Part shown: positions 13,396 to 21,621 of the stretch, piece by piece | Layout of the letters: each line of letters starts with the position of its first letter | Position numbering within the stretch: position 1 is the stretch's first letter | The notes under the pieces: generated by a model | Databases searched by the model: none | What the model saw: only the letters and a program-made list of their open reading frames with translations | Told to the model about the DNA's origin: nothing | Source of the DNA: Micromonospora chalcea | GTDB lineage: Bacteria > Actinomycetota > Actinomycetes > Mycobacteriales > Micromonosporaceae | NCBI RefSeq assembly: GCF_002926165.1 | Contig: NZ_MAGP01000158.1 | Span: 1 to 33,345 of the forward strand | Direction of reading: 5' to 3' | DNA: 33,345 nucleotides | Program-made: the position numbers and the translations under genes

Positions 13396-14592
13396 TCAGC
13401 GACGCGCCTCGGCGTGGTCCTCGCGGCCCACGAACACCTCGCTGCGCGCCTCGCCGTCGTCGCTGCCGCCGAAGACCCGCGCGTCGTCGGGCGCCTCGGT
13501 GCCGGCCGGGCGGCGGACCGGGCGGCGCGGCTGCGCCGCCTGCCAGGGCAGGGGGCCGGTGGCGTCGCCCACCTCGGCGCGCAGCCGGGGCAGGGCGGTC
13601 GGGCGCTGGTCGCGTACCCAGGTCACCAGGTGCTCGCGGACCAGGCAGCGCAGGTCCCACAGGCTGCCCGCGTCGGCGGCGCTGACCAGCGCGCGGACCT
13701 TGACCATGCCGCCGGTCGCGTCGGTCACCTGGAGCACGCAGACCCGCCCGTCCCACAGCTCGGTGCCCTCGCACAGGCGGCGCAGCTCCTCCCGCATCGC
13801 CTGCACCGGGATGGCCCAGTCCAGGTCGAACTCGGCGGTGCCGAGCACCGCCGCCTCGGTCCGGGTCCAGTTCTGGAACGGCCGGCTGGTGAAGTACGAG
13901 GTGGGCAGGATCAGGCGGCGGTCGTCCCAGACCTGCACCACCACGTAGCTGAGCGTCAGCTCCTCGATCCGGCCCCACTCGCCCTCGACCACCACCACGT
14001 CGTCCAGCCGCACCGCGTCGCTGAACGCGAGCTGGAGACCGGCGAAGACGTTGCCGAGCAGGCTCTGCGCGGCCAGCGCGGCGACCGCGGCGATCACACC
14101 GGCGGAGGTCAGCACACCCGCGCCGACGCCGCGTACGGCCGGGAACGTCATCAGCATGACGCCGACGGTGAGGATCACGATCACCGCGATGGTCAGCCGG
14201 CGCAGCAGCACCACCTGGGTACGCACCCGGCGGGCGTGCCTGTTGTTCGGCACGTCCACCCGGAACCGGGCCAGCGCGGTGTCCTCCGCCACCACCAGCA
14301 GCGAGGCCACCAGCCAGGCGGTGGCGGCGATCATCGCCAGCACGAGCGTGTGCAGGACGAACTGCCGCCACGGGCTGCCGACCGCGTACAGGGTGGTGAA
14401 CCGCACCGCGATCTGCACCGCGACCACTGTGGCGGCCACCTGGAACGCGCGGTGCGCGTGCTCGGTCAGCTCGGTCATCAGCAGCGAGCGGCGGCCCAGC
14501 CGGCGGGTGACCCGGTGCACCACCTGGGCCAGCACCAACGCGATCGCCGCCGCGGCGAGCGCGGCGGCGATGGTCACGACGTAACTCTGCAC
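13396..14592 (-). CDS. MscS-family mechanosensitive channel
   Basis: A 398-residue small-conductance mechanosensitive channel homologue. It has an N-terminal helix (VVTIAAALAAAAIALVLAQ), two further helices (about residues 75-115), a fourth (RLTIAVIVILTVGVMLM), and the pore-lining glycine/alanine-rich segment (GAGVLTSAGVIAAVAALAAQ) followed by LLGNVFAGLQLAFSDAVRLDD. The beta domain then reads VVVEGEWGRIEELTLSYVVVQVWDDRRLILPTSYF in the typical order (position about 215-250). The family opens on membrane tension to release solutes during osmotic downshock. The GTG at 14592 with purine-rich GGGAGAGAGAG upstream is chosen; an ATG at 14631 is the alternative. The C-terminal 60 residues are Arg/Pro/Asp-rich and disordered. 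Confidence 0.9.
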   Translation of the reverse strand: MQSYVVTIAAALAAAAIALVLAQVVHRVTRRLGRRSLLMTELTEHAHRAFQVAATVVAVQIAVRFTTLYAVGSPWRQFVLHTLVLAMIAATAWLVASLLVVAEDTALARFRVDVPNNRHARRVRTQVVLLRRLTIAVIVILTVGVMLMTFPAVRGVGAGVLTSAGVIAAVAALAAQSLLGNVFAGLQLAFSDAVRLDDVVVVEGEWGRIEELTLSYVVVQVWDDRRLILPTSYFTSRPFQNWTRTEAAVLGTAEFDLDWAIPVQAMREELRRLCEGTELWDGRVCVLQVTDATGGMVKVRALVSAADAGSLWDLRCLVREHLVTWVRDQRPTALPRLRAEVGDATGPLPWQAAQPRRPVRRPAGTEAPDDARVFGGSDDGEARSEVFVGREDHAEARR

Positions 14593-14670
14593 GAACTCTC
14601 TCTCCCTCCGACCGGGCGGAATCGGGCGCAAAGGCCCAATGGTGCCCGGCGGCCCGGGTATCGACCAGGA

Positions 14671-15492
14671 TCAGACCTTGCGGTACCGGGACTGGAAGAA
14701 GCAATAGATGCCGAACGCGGCGATGCCCAGCGCCATGAGCGCCAGCAGCCACGGCCCGTACGACTGGTCGCGCAGCGTCCGCAGCGCGGCGTCCAGGCCA
14801 CGCGCCTTCTCCGGGTCGTAGTTGACCGCGGCGACCACGACGAGCACGCCGGCGATGGCGAACACGGTGCCCCGGGAGGCGTACCCGGCCATGCCGAGAC
14901 GGCGGGTGAGCTGGCGGGTCTTCGGGCTCATCTCGCCGGTCTTGAGGTTGCGCTCGAACTTCTTCTTCAGGCCGTAGATCACCATGCCGACGCCGAGCGC
15001 GGCGAGCGCAAGTCCGGCCAGCCCGACCAGCCACCGGCCGCCGTCGGAGGCCATCAGCTTCTCGGAGAACTGCTGCTGCTGGTCCGAGGCGTTGGCGCTG
15101 GCGTCCTGGAAGACCTTGATCGCGGTCCAGCCCAGCCAGACGAACACGACGACCCGGACCGCCGAGGCGATCCGTTCGAACGTGCGTTCCTTGCCGGTCC
15201 GGGAGACGTGGCCGGAGATCGCCTCGAAGGCCTGCCAGATCGCCATGGCGAACAGGCCGACCGCCATCGCGATCAGGAGGAACTTCCCGAGCGGCTGTTC
15301 ACCGAGGGTGCGCAGCGCGCCGTTCTGGTTCCCCTCCTCGCCGGACTTGCCGAAGGCGATCTGCAGCGCCAGCCAGGCGAGGAGAAGGTGCACGATTCCG
15401 TATCCGATGAAGCCGCCACGGGTCAACAGTTCGAGCCACCGGCTGTTTCGAGCCTGGGCGGCGGTGGCTCCGGCATTCCGGGTGAGAGACAT
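14671..15492 (-). CDS. DUF1206 membrane protein
   Basis: A 273-residue integral membrane protein of the DUF1206 family, which consists of three tandem copies of a two-helix unit. The repeats start at GGFIGYGIVHLLLAWLA, WLVGLAGLALAALGVGM and MAGYASRGTVFAIAGVL with the R/G-Y-x-x-x-G pattern. Six helices are expected. The function is unknown. The gene shares orientation and neighbourhood with the MscS-like channel, 78 bases away, so both may be envelope-stress genes (inference). The start ATG at 15492 gives the standard N-terminus. Confidence 0.88.
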   Translation of the reverse strand: MSLTRNAGATAAQARNSRWLELLTRGGFIGYGIVHLLLAWLALQIAFGKSGEEGNQNGALRTLGEQPLGKFLLIAMAVGLFAMAIWQAFEAISGHVSRTGKERTFERIASAVRVVVFVWLGWTAIKVFQDASANASDQQQQFSEKLMASDGGRWLVGLAGLALAALGVGMVIYGLKKKFERNLKTGEMSPKTRQLTRRLGMAGYASRGTVFAIAGVLVVVAAVNYDPEKARGLDAALRTLRDQSYGPWLLALMALGIAAFGIYCFFQSRYRKV

Positions 15493-15558
15493 GAGCCCTC
15501 AATCTCCCGGCGGGCGATTTTCCAAACGTCCGCGCCCGCCGGGAGCGGCCGAAACGGA

Positions 15559-15918
15559 TCAGCCGGCGAGGTCGCGGGCGACCCGCAGCACCACCTGCTG
15601 CTCGGTGACGCTGTCCAGGCTGACCTGGAAGCCGGCGACCTCGGTGGCCTGCTGGCCCACGGTCAGGGAGAGCTGTTCCCCGGCCACCTCGACGGTGACC
15701 TGGTCGCCCTGGGCGCCGACCAGCTTCGCCTCGACGCCGAGGATCCGGGCGCTGGCTTCCACGCCGCGGTCGAAGGTGATCGTGCAGGCGTCGAGGCCGC
15801 AGTCGGTCTCGGCGCCTTCGGAGCTGCATCCGGCGAGCAGCGCGGCGCCGAGGGCGAGACCGGCGAGCAGACCGGCGGCACGGCGGGCGGGGGCGGAGGT
15901 GGCGCGTCGGATCGTCAC
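15559..15918 (-). CDS. Small putative lipoprotein
   Basis: The 119-residue product has a signal peptide with a lipobox (LAGC near residue 31) after RRAAGLLAGLALGAA, so it should be lipid-anchored on the outer face of the membrane. The mature part (about 88 residues) contains CGLDACTITFDRGVEA, with two cysteines six apart that could form a disulfide, and alternating Val/Glu/Gln strands suggesting a small beta domain. No family is recognised. The GTG at 15918 has a TATCCT box at leaderless spacing. It is divergent from the aminotransferase gene. Confidence 0.78.
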   Translation of the reverse strand: MTIRRATSAPARRAAGLLAGLALGAALLAGCSSEGAETDCGLDACTITFDRGVEASARILGVEAKLVGAQGDQVTVEVAGEQLSLTVGQQATEVAGFQVSLDSVTEQQVVLRVARDLAG

Positions 15919-15925
15919 CCGCCCA

Positions 15926-15931
15926 AGGATA
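15926..15931 (-). promoter_or_regulatory. Leaderless -10 box for lipoprotein gene
   Basis: TATCCT on the minus strand is followed by seven bases and the GTG at 15918. No Shine-Dalgarno sequence is seen. Confidence 0.5.
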
Positions 15932-15996
15932 GGCGGACTGCGCCAGCGCGCCCGTACGCCCGGGGCCACGCCGGGCGCGGCGATCGGGGTGCGCGC

Positions 15997-16002
15997 TAGG
16001 GT
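15997..16002 (+). promoter_or_regulatory. Leaderless -10 box for aminotransferase gene
   Basis: TAGGGT is followed by six bases and the ATG at 16009. The spacing fits a leaderless start. The lipoprotein promoter lies back to back 66 bases away. Confidence 0.5.
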
Positions 16003-16008
16003 GCCGGA

Positions 16009-17235
16009 ATGGCTTTCGACGTCGCCCGGGTCCGGGCCGCCTACCCTGCCCTGGCCGAGGGATTCGCCCACTTCGACGGCGCCGGGGGCACCCAGACCGC
16101 GGCCGGCGTGATCGAGGCGGTGACCGGCGCCATGCGCGCCGCCACCGGCAACCGCAGCACCGCTTTCGTACCCGGCCGCCGGGCGCTGGAGCTGGTCGCC
16201 GGGGCGCGGGCGGCGGTCGCCGACCTGCTCGGCGCGCAGCCGTCGGGCGTGGTGCTCGGGCCGAGCGCGACCGCGCTGACGTACACCCTCGCCCGGACGC
16301 TCGGCGCCGGCTGGCGGCCGGGCGACGAGGTGGTGGTGTCCCGGCTGGACCACGACGCGAACGTCCGGCCCTGGGTGCAGGCCGCGCAGGCGGCCGGCGC
16401 CACGGTGCGCTGGGCCGAGTTCGACCCGGTGAGCGGCGAGCTGCCCGCCGGCCAGTACGCCGACCTGGTCACCGAGCGGACCCGGCTGGTCGCGGTGACC
16501 GCCGGCAGCAACGCGATCGGCACCGTGCCGGACGTGGCGGCGATCGCCAAGACCGCGCACGCGGCCGGCGCGCTGGTGTGCGTGGACGGCGTGCACGCGG
16601 TGCCGCACGGCCCGACCGATCTGGCCTCGCTCGGCGCGGACTTCCTGGTGACCAGCGCGTACAAGTGGTCCGGGCCGCACCTGGCGGCGATGGCCGCCGA
16701 CCCGGCGCGGTGGGAGGCGCTGCGCCCGGCGAAGCTGCTTCCCTCCGCCGACTCGGTGCCGGACCGGTTCGAGTACGGCACGCCGAGCTTCCCGCTGCTG
16801 GCCGGGGTGACCGCGGCGGTGGACCACCTGGCCGGTCTGGACCCGGCCGCGACCGGCGACCGCCGGGAGCGGGTACGCGCCGGGCTGGCCGCCGCGCAGG
16901 CGCACGAGGAGGCGGTCTTCGAGCGGCTGCTCGCCGGGCTGACCGGCCGGTCGTTCGTGACCGTCTACGGCGCACCGGCGCGGCGCTGCCCGACGGTGTC
17001 GTTCCGGGTGGCCGGCTTGGCCCCGGCGCAGACGGCGGCGGCGCTGGGCGAGGCGGGGCTGTGCCTGTCGCACGGCGACTACTACGCCTACGAGTACTTC
17101 CGCACGATGGGCCTGCGCGCCGACGGCGGCGCGGTCCCGGCCAGCGTCTACCACTACAACACGGTCGAGGAGGTGGACCGGCTGCTGACCGAACTGGACC
17201 GGCTGGCCGGCCCCGGAGGGAGAATGGCCCGGTGA
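16009..17235 (+). CDS. Class V aminotransferase, cysteine-desulfurase-like
   Basis: The 408-residue protein is a fold-type I PLP enzyme of the class V (NifS/SufS-like) group. Its PLP lysine is in TSAYKWSGPHL (about residue 222), and VCVDGVHAVPHGP holds the pyridine-binding aspartate and the histidine of the family. The VC1184-type subfamily is the best match by general layout (LDHDANVRPW, YGTPSFPLLAG). I cannot locate the SufS/IscS catalytic-cysteine loop, so genuine desulfurase activity is doubtful; the cysteine in GLCLSHGDYY is at a different kind of site. The ATG at 16009 follows a leaderless -10 box. The downstream GNAT gene overlaps by four bases, so they are co-translated. Confidence 0.83.
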   Translation: MAFDVARVRAAYPALAEGFAHFDGAGGTQTAAGVIEAVTGAMRAATGNRSTAFVPGRRALELVAGARAAVADLLGAQPSGVVLGPSATALTYTLARTLGAGWRPGDEVVVSRLDHDANVRPWVQAAQAAGATVRWAEFDPVSGELPAGQYADLVTERTRLVAVTAGSNAIGTVPDVAAIAKTAHAAGALVCVDGVHAVPHGPTDLASLGADFLVTSAYKWSGPHLAAMAADPARWEALRPAKLLPSADSVPDRFEYGTPSFPLLAGVTAAVDHLAGLDPAATGDRRERVRAGLAAAQAHEEAVFERLLAGLTGRSFVTVYGAPARRCPTVSFRVAGLAPAQTAAALGEAGLCLSHGDYYAYEYFRTMGLRADGGAVPASVYHYNTVEEVDRLLTELDRLAGPGGRMAR

Positions 17236-17519
17236 GCTTTCAGGTCGAGGACAACCCCGCCAAGCGTCGCTTCGAGATCCTGGTGGACGACGCGCTGGCC
17301 GGGTTCGCCGCGTACACCCCCGGCGACGGGGTGCTGGTCTTCACGCACACCGAGGTCGACGACCGGTTCCAGGGTCAGGGCGTCGGCGCGGCGCTGGTCC
17401 GGGGCGCGCTGGACGAGGTCCGCGCCCGGGGCGGCCGGATCGTGCCGAGCTGCCCGTTCGTGGCCGCGTTCGTCAAGCGTCACCCCGAGTACGCCGACCT
17501 GGTGGCCGACCCGGCGTGA
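17232..17519 (+). CDS. GNAT-type N-acetyltransferase (YidJ-like)
   Basis: A 95-residue minimal GNAT domain (PF14542-like). The acetyl-CoA-binding motif is in DDRFQGQGVGAALVRGALD, and the family C-terminal SCPFVAAFVKRHPEYADLV is present. Proteins of this compact type lack the full GNAT C-terminus, and their substrates are mostly unknown. The GTG at 17232 overlaps the aminotransferase stop as GTGA, so it is translationally coupled and probably functions with it or is simply co-expressed. Confidence 0.88.
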   Translation: MSFQVEDNPAKRRFEILVDDALAGFAAYTPGDGVLVFTHTEVDDRFQGQGVGAALVRGALDEVRARGGRIVPSCPFVAAFVKRHPEYADLVADPA

Positions 17520-17521
17520 GG

Positions 17522-17562
17522 CCCGGGCCGGCCGGGGGACCTCCCCACCCGGCCGGCCCGGG
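17522..17562. terminator. Bidirectional hairpin, 15-bp perfect stem
   Basis: CCCGGGCCGGCCGGG (17522-17536) pairs perfectly with 17548-17562 around an 11-base loop. It fills the 45-base gap between the convergent GNAT and glycoside hydrolase genes. Confidence 0.88.
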
Positions 17563-17564
17563 AG

Positions 17565-19064
17565 TCAGCGGCCGCCGCTGAGCACCTCGGCGGCGGCGCG
17601 GGCCGCGGCGGCGGTGGCGCCGTGGGTGGCCAGGTGCACCGCGCCGGTGACCAGCTCGGGCACGCCCAGTTCGACCACCACCGCGTCCGGGCGCGCGGCG
17701 AGCGCCCGGCGCACCGCGTCCCGCATCCAGTCGTGCCGGTGCAGGTCCCGCACCACCAGCACGAGCGGCCGTCCGGCCGGCAGGTCGCCCGGGTCGGCCG
17801 GTACGGCGTCGGCGGCGTAGCGGGCGGTCGTGGTGCCCGGCGCCAGGCTGGCCAGGGGCGCGGCGATCCCCCACGGCGTCTCCTCGCCGATGGCGATGTT
17901 GCGCGGCGGCGCGAACTCCACCACGTGCGCCGGCCCGGCCAGCGGCAGCAGCGCGGCGTCGCCGCTGACCCGGACCGCCCGGCGGGCGGCGGCCAGCCCG
18001 ATCGGTGAGCCGTCGGCCGGTGGCGTGCCGGCGACCCGGCGGGCGCGGGCGGCGACGCTCCAGGCGGCGAGCTGACCGACGCGCTTGGCCGCCTCGGCGA
18101 GCCGCTCCTCGGGCAGCTCGCCGCTGATCACCGCCGCGACGATCGCGTCGCGCAGCTCGCGGGCGTCGGCCTCGGTGGCCCGTTCCCCGCCCACGCAGAT
18201 CGCGTCCGCGCCGGCCACGAGCGCGCGCACCGCGGCGCCGGTGAAGCCGTACCGGTCGGCCACCGCCCGCATCTCCACCGCGTCGGTGACCACCACGCCG
18301 CCGAAGCCCATCTCCTCGCGCAGCAGCCCGCCCAGCACGCGCGGGCTGAGCGTGGCGGGCAACTCCGGGTCCAGCGCCGGCACCAGCAGGTGGCCGGTCA
18401 TCACCGCCTGCGCCCCGGCGGCCACGGCGGCCCGGAACGGGGCCAGCTCGACCGCGTCGAGGCGGGCCCGGTCGCCGCCGATGCGGGGCAGGTCGTGGTG
18501 CGAGTCGACCCGGGTGTCGCCGTGCCCGGGGAAGTGCTTGGCGCAGGCGGCGACGCCGCCGGACTGCAGGCCGCGTACCCAGGCGGCGGTGTGCCGGGCG
18601 ACCAGGTCCGGGTCGGCGCCGAACGCGCGCACCCCGATCACCGGGTTGGCCGGGTTGGAGTTGACGTCGGCGTCCGGGGCGTAGTCCAGAGTGACGCCGA
18701 CGGCTGCCAGTTCGGCGCCGAGGTCGCGGGCGACCTCCTCGGTCAGCGCCGGGTCGTCGATCGCGCCGAGCGCGTAGTTGCCGGGCCGGGAGCTGCCCCG
18801 GGCGGACTCGATCCGGGTGACGTCGCCGGCCTCCTCGTCGATCGCCACGATGACGTCCGGCCGCTCGGCCCGCAGGTTCGCGGTGAGCGTGGCGACCTGC
18901 TCGTGGTCGACGACGTTGCGGGCGAACAGGACGACCGAGCCGAGTCCTTCGCCGAGCCAGCGGCACACCCACGGCGGCGGCGTGGTGCCGACGAACCCCG
19001 GTTGCAGGACGGCGGCGGCGAGCGCCGCCAGATCTCCGGTCGATCCCTCGGTCCGCTCGCTCAT
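17565..19064 (-). CDS. Glycoside hydrolase family 3 protein
   Basis: A 499-residue GH3 enzyme, resembling beta-N-acetylglucosaminidases (NagZ type) or beta-glucosidases. The N-terminal barrel has AIDEEAGDVTR, then KHFPGHGDTRVDSHHDLP with the Lys-His substrate-binding pair and the acid/base histidine typical of NagZ-like GH3. The nucleophile aspartate is in VVVTDAVEM. A C-terminal domain of about 170 residues (from about residue 330) resembles the GH3 C-terminal alpha/beta sandwich but is shorter. No signal peptide is visible, so it is probably cytosolic, where NagZ-type enzymes recycle cell-wall muropeptides. The ATG at 19064 was preferred because the N-terminal helix starts soon after; GTG 19127 and ATG 19121 are alternatives. 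Confidence 0.87.
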   Translation of the reverse strand: MSERTEGSTGDLAALAAAVLQPGFVGTTPPPWVCRWLGEGLGSVVLFARNVVDHEQVATLTANLRAERPDVIVAIDEEAGDVTRIESARGSSRPGNYALGAIDDPALTEEVARDLGAELAAVGVTLDYAPDADVNSNPANPVIGVRAFGADPDLVARHTAAWVRGLQSGGVAACAKHFPGHGDTRVDSHHDLPRIGGDRARLDAVELAPFRAAVAAGAQAVMTGHLLVPALDPELPATLSPRVLGGLLREEMGFGGVVVTDAVEMRAVADRYGFTGAAVRALVAGADAICVGGERATEADARELRDAIVAAVISGELPEERLAEAAKRVGQLAAWSVAARARRVAGTPPADGSPIGLAAARRAVRVSGDAALLPLAGPAHVVEFAPPRNIAIGEETPWGIAAPLASLAPGTTTARYAADAVPADPGDLPAGRPLVLVVRDLHRHDWMRDAVRRALAARPDAVVVELGVPELVTGAVHLATHGATAAAARAAAEVLSGGR

Positions 19065-19132
19065 GTGCTGTCGTACCCCCGTCTCCCCCACGGACCCGCC
19101 GGGGCCGGCGGGTGCTGACATGGTCACACCGC

Positions 19133-19170
19133 GCAGCTAAATAGTCAACAATCCTTACTGTTAGGCCGGT
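19133..19170. promoter_or_regulatory. AT-rich divergent promoter with AACA/TGTT dyad
   Basis: A markedly AT-rich island (about 19137-19163) separates the minus-strand glycoside hydrolase from the plus-strand membrane peptide. It contains AACA (19147-19150) and TGTT (19159-19162) as an inverted repeat with 8 bases between, plus TACTGT (19156-19161) as a plus-strand -10 candidate and TTGACT on the minus strand. A sugar-responsive repressor site is possible (inference). Confidence 0.4.
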
Positions 19171-19204
19171 GGCGTCCCGCGACCTCCCGTGGGAGAGTTC
19201 CCAC

Positions 19205-19327
19205 ATGTCCGCCCTGCCGCTCGCCGACGCCACCAGCGCCGCCGACATCCCCGGCGTACGGCTGCTCGGCCTGATCGTCGGCGGCCTGTTCCTGCTGATC
19301 GCCATCCGCGCCATGTTCCGCCGCTGA
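19205..19327 (+). CDS. 40-residue single-helix membrane peptide
   Basis: The ATG at 19205, with GGGAG nine bases upstream, opens a 40-codon frame ending TGA at 19327. The peptide has a polar N-terminus (MSALPLADATSAADIPG), one transmembrane helix of about 16 residues (LLGLIVGGLFLLIAIR) and a short basic end (MFRR). Hydrophobicity and charge follow the positive-inside rule. I know of no named family. It lies between the glycoside hydrolase promoter island and the RecQ gene on the plus strand, and could be co-transcribed with RecQ (68-base gap). Confidence 0.6.
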   Translation: MSALPLADATSAADIPGVRLLGLIVGGLFLLIAIRAMFRR

Positions 19328-19395
19328 TCCGCACCGGGCGGGTGAGCGGCGCAGGCGGTTTCGCGCGGGATCGCCGGGGGTAGCTGAGGCGCTTG

Positions 19396-21027
19396 ATGAA
19401 ACTGACCACTCACTCCTCCAGCCTGCGCCGGGCGGCACGGAACCTGTTCGGCTGGACCGCGCTGCGGCCCAACCAGCTCGCCGCCATGCGCGCCGTGATG
19501 AAGCGCCGCGACGCGCTGGTGGTGCTGCCCACCGGCGCCGGCAAGTCGGCGATCTACCAGATCCCGGCCAGCCTGATCCCCGGCCCCACGGTGGTGATCT
19601 CCCCGCTGCTGGCGTTGCAGCAGGACCAGATCGCCGCGCTCAACGAACGGCAGCGCCCGGAGCTGCGCGCGGTGCGGATCAGCTCGGACGAGAGCGCCGC
19701 CCAGCAGGCCGAGGCGATCGAGGACATCCGGGCCGGGCGCGCGGAGTTCCTGTTCATCACGCCGGAGGCGCTGAGCAACCCGGACCGTCTCGCCGAGGTA
19801 CGGGAGCTGAGGCCGGCGCTGGTGGCGATCGACGAGGCGCACTGCATCTCGGCGTGGGGCCACGACTTCCGGCCGGACTACCTGGCGCTCGGTCACCTGA
19901 TCGACGGGCTGGGCCGCCCGCCGGTGGTGGCGCTCACCGCCACCGCCTCCCCGCCGGTACGCGACGACATCATCGCCCGGCTGCGGCTGCGCGAGCCCGA
20001 GGTGGTGGTCTCCGGGCTGGACCGGCCCAACCTCTTCCTCGAGGTGGCCCACTGCCCCACCGACGACTACCGGTGGCGGCGGCTGATCGCGCTGCTGCGC
20101 GACGACGAGCGGCCCGGCATCATCTACGTGCCGACCCGGCGGGCGGCCGAGGAGCTGGCCGAGCGGCTCACCGGCGCCGGTTTCCCGGCCGAGTTCTACC
20201 ACGGCGGCATGCCCACCGCGGCCCGGCACGAGCTGCACGAGGCGTTCCTCGCCGACCGGGTGCCGATCATGGTGGCCACGTCGGCGTTCGGCATGGGCAT
20301 CGACAAGCCGAACATCGCCTGGGTGGTGCACATGGCGCTGCCCGACTCGCCGGACAGCTACTTCCAGGAGATCGGCCGCGCCGGGCGCGACGGCTCACCG
20401 GCCCGGGTGCTGCTGCTGTGGCGCGCCGAGGACGTCGGCCTGCAGCGCTACTTCAGCGGCGGGCTGCCGGACGAAAAGGAGCTGACCGAGCTGGCCGCGG
20501 TGCTGCGCGGCAAGGCCCGCAACCGCAAGGAGCTGCGCGAGCTGACCGGGCTCGGCCCGCGCAAACTGGGCCAGTACCTGTCCCTGCTGGAGCAGGTCGG
20601 CGCCGCCGAGCCGCGCGCCCGGCAGCGCATCGGCGCGCCCCGGTACGCCCCGGCGGCCGCCGAGTCCGGCCGGGCCGCGCTGGCCGAGGCGGAACGGCAG
20701 CAGACGGTGACCCGGTCGCGTACCGACATGATGCGCGCGTTCGCCGAGACCACCGGGTGCCGGGGCCAGGCCCTGCTGGCGTACTTCGGCGAGCAGATGC
20801 ACGAGGTCTGCGGGCACTGCGACAACTGCCACGCCGGCACCAGCGTGGCCGCCGACGGCGCGGTCGGGCCGTTCCCCGTGCACAGCCAGGTGCGCCACCC
20901 GGAGTGGGGCGCCGGCCTGGTGCTCAGCTACGAGGAGGACCGGATGACTGTGCTCTTCGACGAGGTCGGTTACAAGACGCTCTCCGTGCCCGTGGTGTCC
21001 GAACAGGGACTGCTGGAACTCGACTAG
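19396..21027 (+). CDS. RecQ-family ATP-dependent DNA helicase
   Basis: A 543-residue 3'-5' DNA helicase. All RecQ-family motifs are visible: motif I VVLPTGAGKSAIYQIP (about residue 48), motif II AIDEAHC with the family-specific CISAWGHDFRPDY, motif III LTATASPPVR, and motif VI QEIGRAGRDGSPARV. The zinc-binding C-terminus is reduced to a cysteine cluster (C...CGHCDNC near residues 454-478), without an obvious winged-helix or HRDC domain. The last 45 residues (VRHPEWGAGLVLSYEEDRMTVLFDEVGYKTL) resemble the DUF3553-type tail found in some actinobacterial helicases. It should act in recombination and repair of stalled forks. The ATG at 19396 is preferred to the overlapping TTG at 19393. Confidence 0.9.
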   Translation: MKLTTHSSSLRRAARNLFGWTALRPNQLAAMRAVMKRRDALVVLPTGAGKSAIYQIPASLIPGPTVVISPLLALQQDQIAALNERQRPELRAVRISSDESAAQQAEAIEDIRAGRAEFLFITPEALSNPDRLAEVRELRPALVAIDEAHCISAWGHDFRPDYLALGHLIDGLGRPPVVALTATASPPVRDDIIARLRLREPEVVVSGLDRPNLFLEVAHCPTDDYRWRRLIALLRDDERPGIIYVPTRRAAEELAERLTGAGFPAEFYHGGMPTAARHELHEAFLADRVPIMVATSAFGMGIDKPNIAWVVHMALPDSPDSYFQEIGRAGRDGSPARVLLLWRAEDVGLQRYFSGGLPDEKELTELAAVLRGKARNRKELRELTGLGPRKLGQYLSLLEQVGAAEPRARQRIGAPRYAPAAAESGRAALAEAERQQTVTRSRTDMMRAFAETTGCRGQALLAYFGEQMHEVCGHCDNCHAGTSVAADGAVGPFPVHSQVRHPEWGAGLVLSYEEDRMTVLFDEVGYKTLSVPVVSEQGLLELD

Positions 21028-21035
21028 CCTGACCC

Positions 21036-21054
21036 GGGCGCCGCGGCGGCGCCC
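21036..21054 (+). terminator. Hairpin after RecQ-type helicase
   Basis: GGGCGCCG (21036-21043) pairs with CGGCGCCC (21047-21054) around a 3-base loop, nine bases past the stop codon. It lies before the next gene on the same strand, so it may be only a partial terminator. Confidence 0.55.
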
Positions 21055-21091
21055 GTCGACGAACGACGACCACGGCGAAAGGGGCCTGATC

Positions 21092-21595
21092 GTGATCGAG
21101 CAGCCGGCGTACACCCGGTTCGGCGTCTCCGACGAGGAGTGGGGGCTGCTGGTGGGGCTGCCGCAGTCGGTGCTCACCGCGGCGGCCGCCGCCGAGTCCG
21201 ACGGCACCCGCCGCACCATGGCCGAGAACGCCGCCGGGCTGCAGACCATCGCCGCCGGCCGCGAGTCGGCGAGCCCGCTCGTCGCGGCGGTGGCCGGCGA
21301 GATCGTCGACCGGGTCGGCGACCCGGAGGCCGGCGCGGAGCTTCCGGTGCTCACGCCGGAGGACCCGAAGGCGATGATCGAGGACGTGCTGGCCCGGGCC
21401 GGCCAGGCCGCCGCCCTGCTCGCCGCCCGGGTGGACGAAGGCCAGGCCGGGGCGTACCGGCACTGGCTGGTGGACATCGCCGAGCAGGTGGTGGGCGCGG
21501 CCTCCACCGGCGGCATCCTGGGCCTCGGCGGCGACACGGTGACCGACTCGGAGCGACGGTTCCGGGACCGGCTGGCCCAGGTGCTGAACGACTGA
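21092..21595 (+). CDS. Conserved-looking protein of unknown function
   Basis: The 167-residue protein is acidic, Ala-rich and apparently cytosolic, with no signal or membrane segment. The N-terminus YTRFGVSDEEWGLLVGLPQSVLTAAAAAESDG has a compact helical look, and there is an aspartate-rich middle (GDPEAG...TPEDPKAMIED) and a helical C-terminal half ending ERRFRDRLAQVLND. No family is recognised. The GTG at 21092 is preceded by GAAAGGGG, a good ribosome binding site. It stands alone between the RecQ terminator and another terminator, so it is probably monocistronic. Confidence 0.65.
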   Translation: MIEQPAYTRFGVSDEEWGLLVGLPQSVLTAAAAAESDGTRRTMAENAAGLQTIAAGRESASPLVAAVAGEIVDRVGDPEAGAELPVLTPEDPKAMIEDVLARAGQAAALLAARVDEGQAGAYRHWLVDIAEQVVGAASTGGILGLGGDTVTDSERRFRDRLAQVLND

Positions 21596-21621
21596 ACGGA
21601 CTGCTAACAGAAGGCTCCCCG

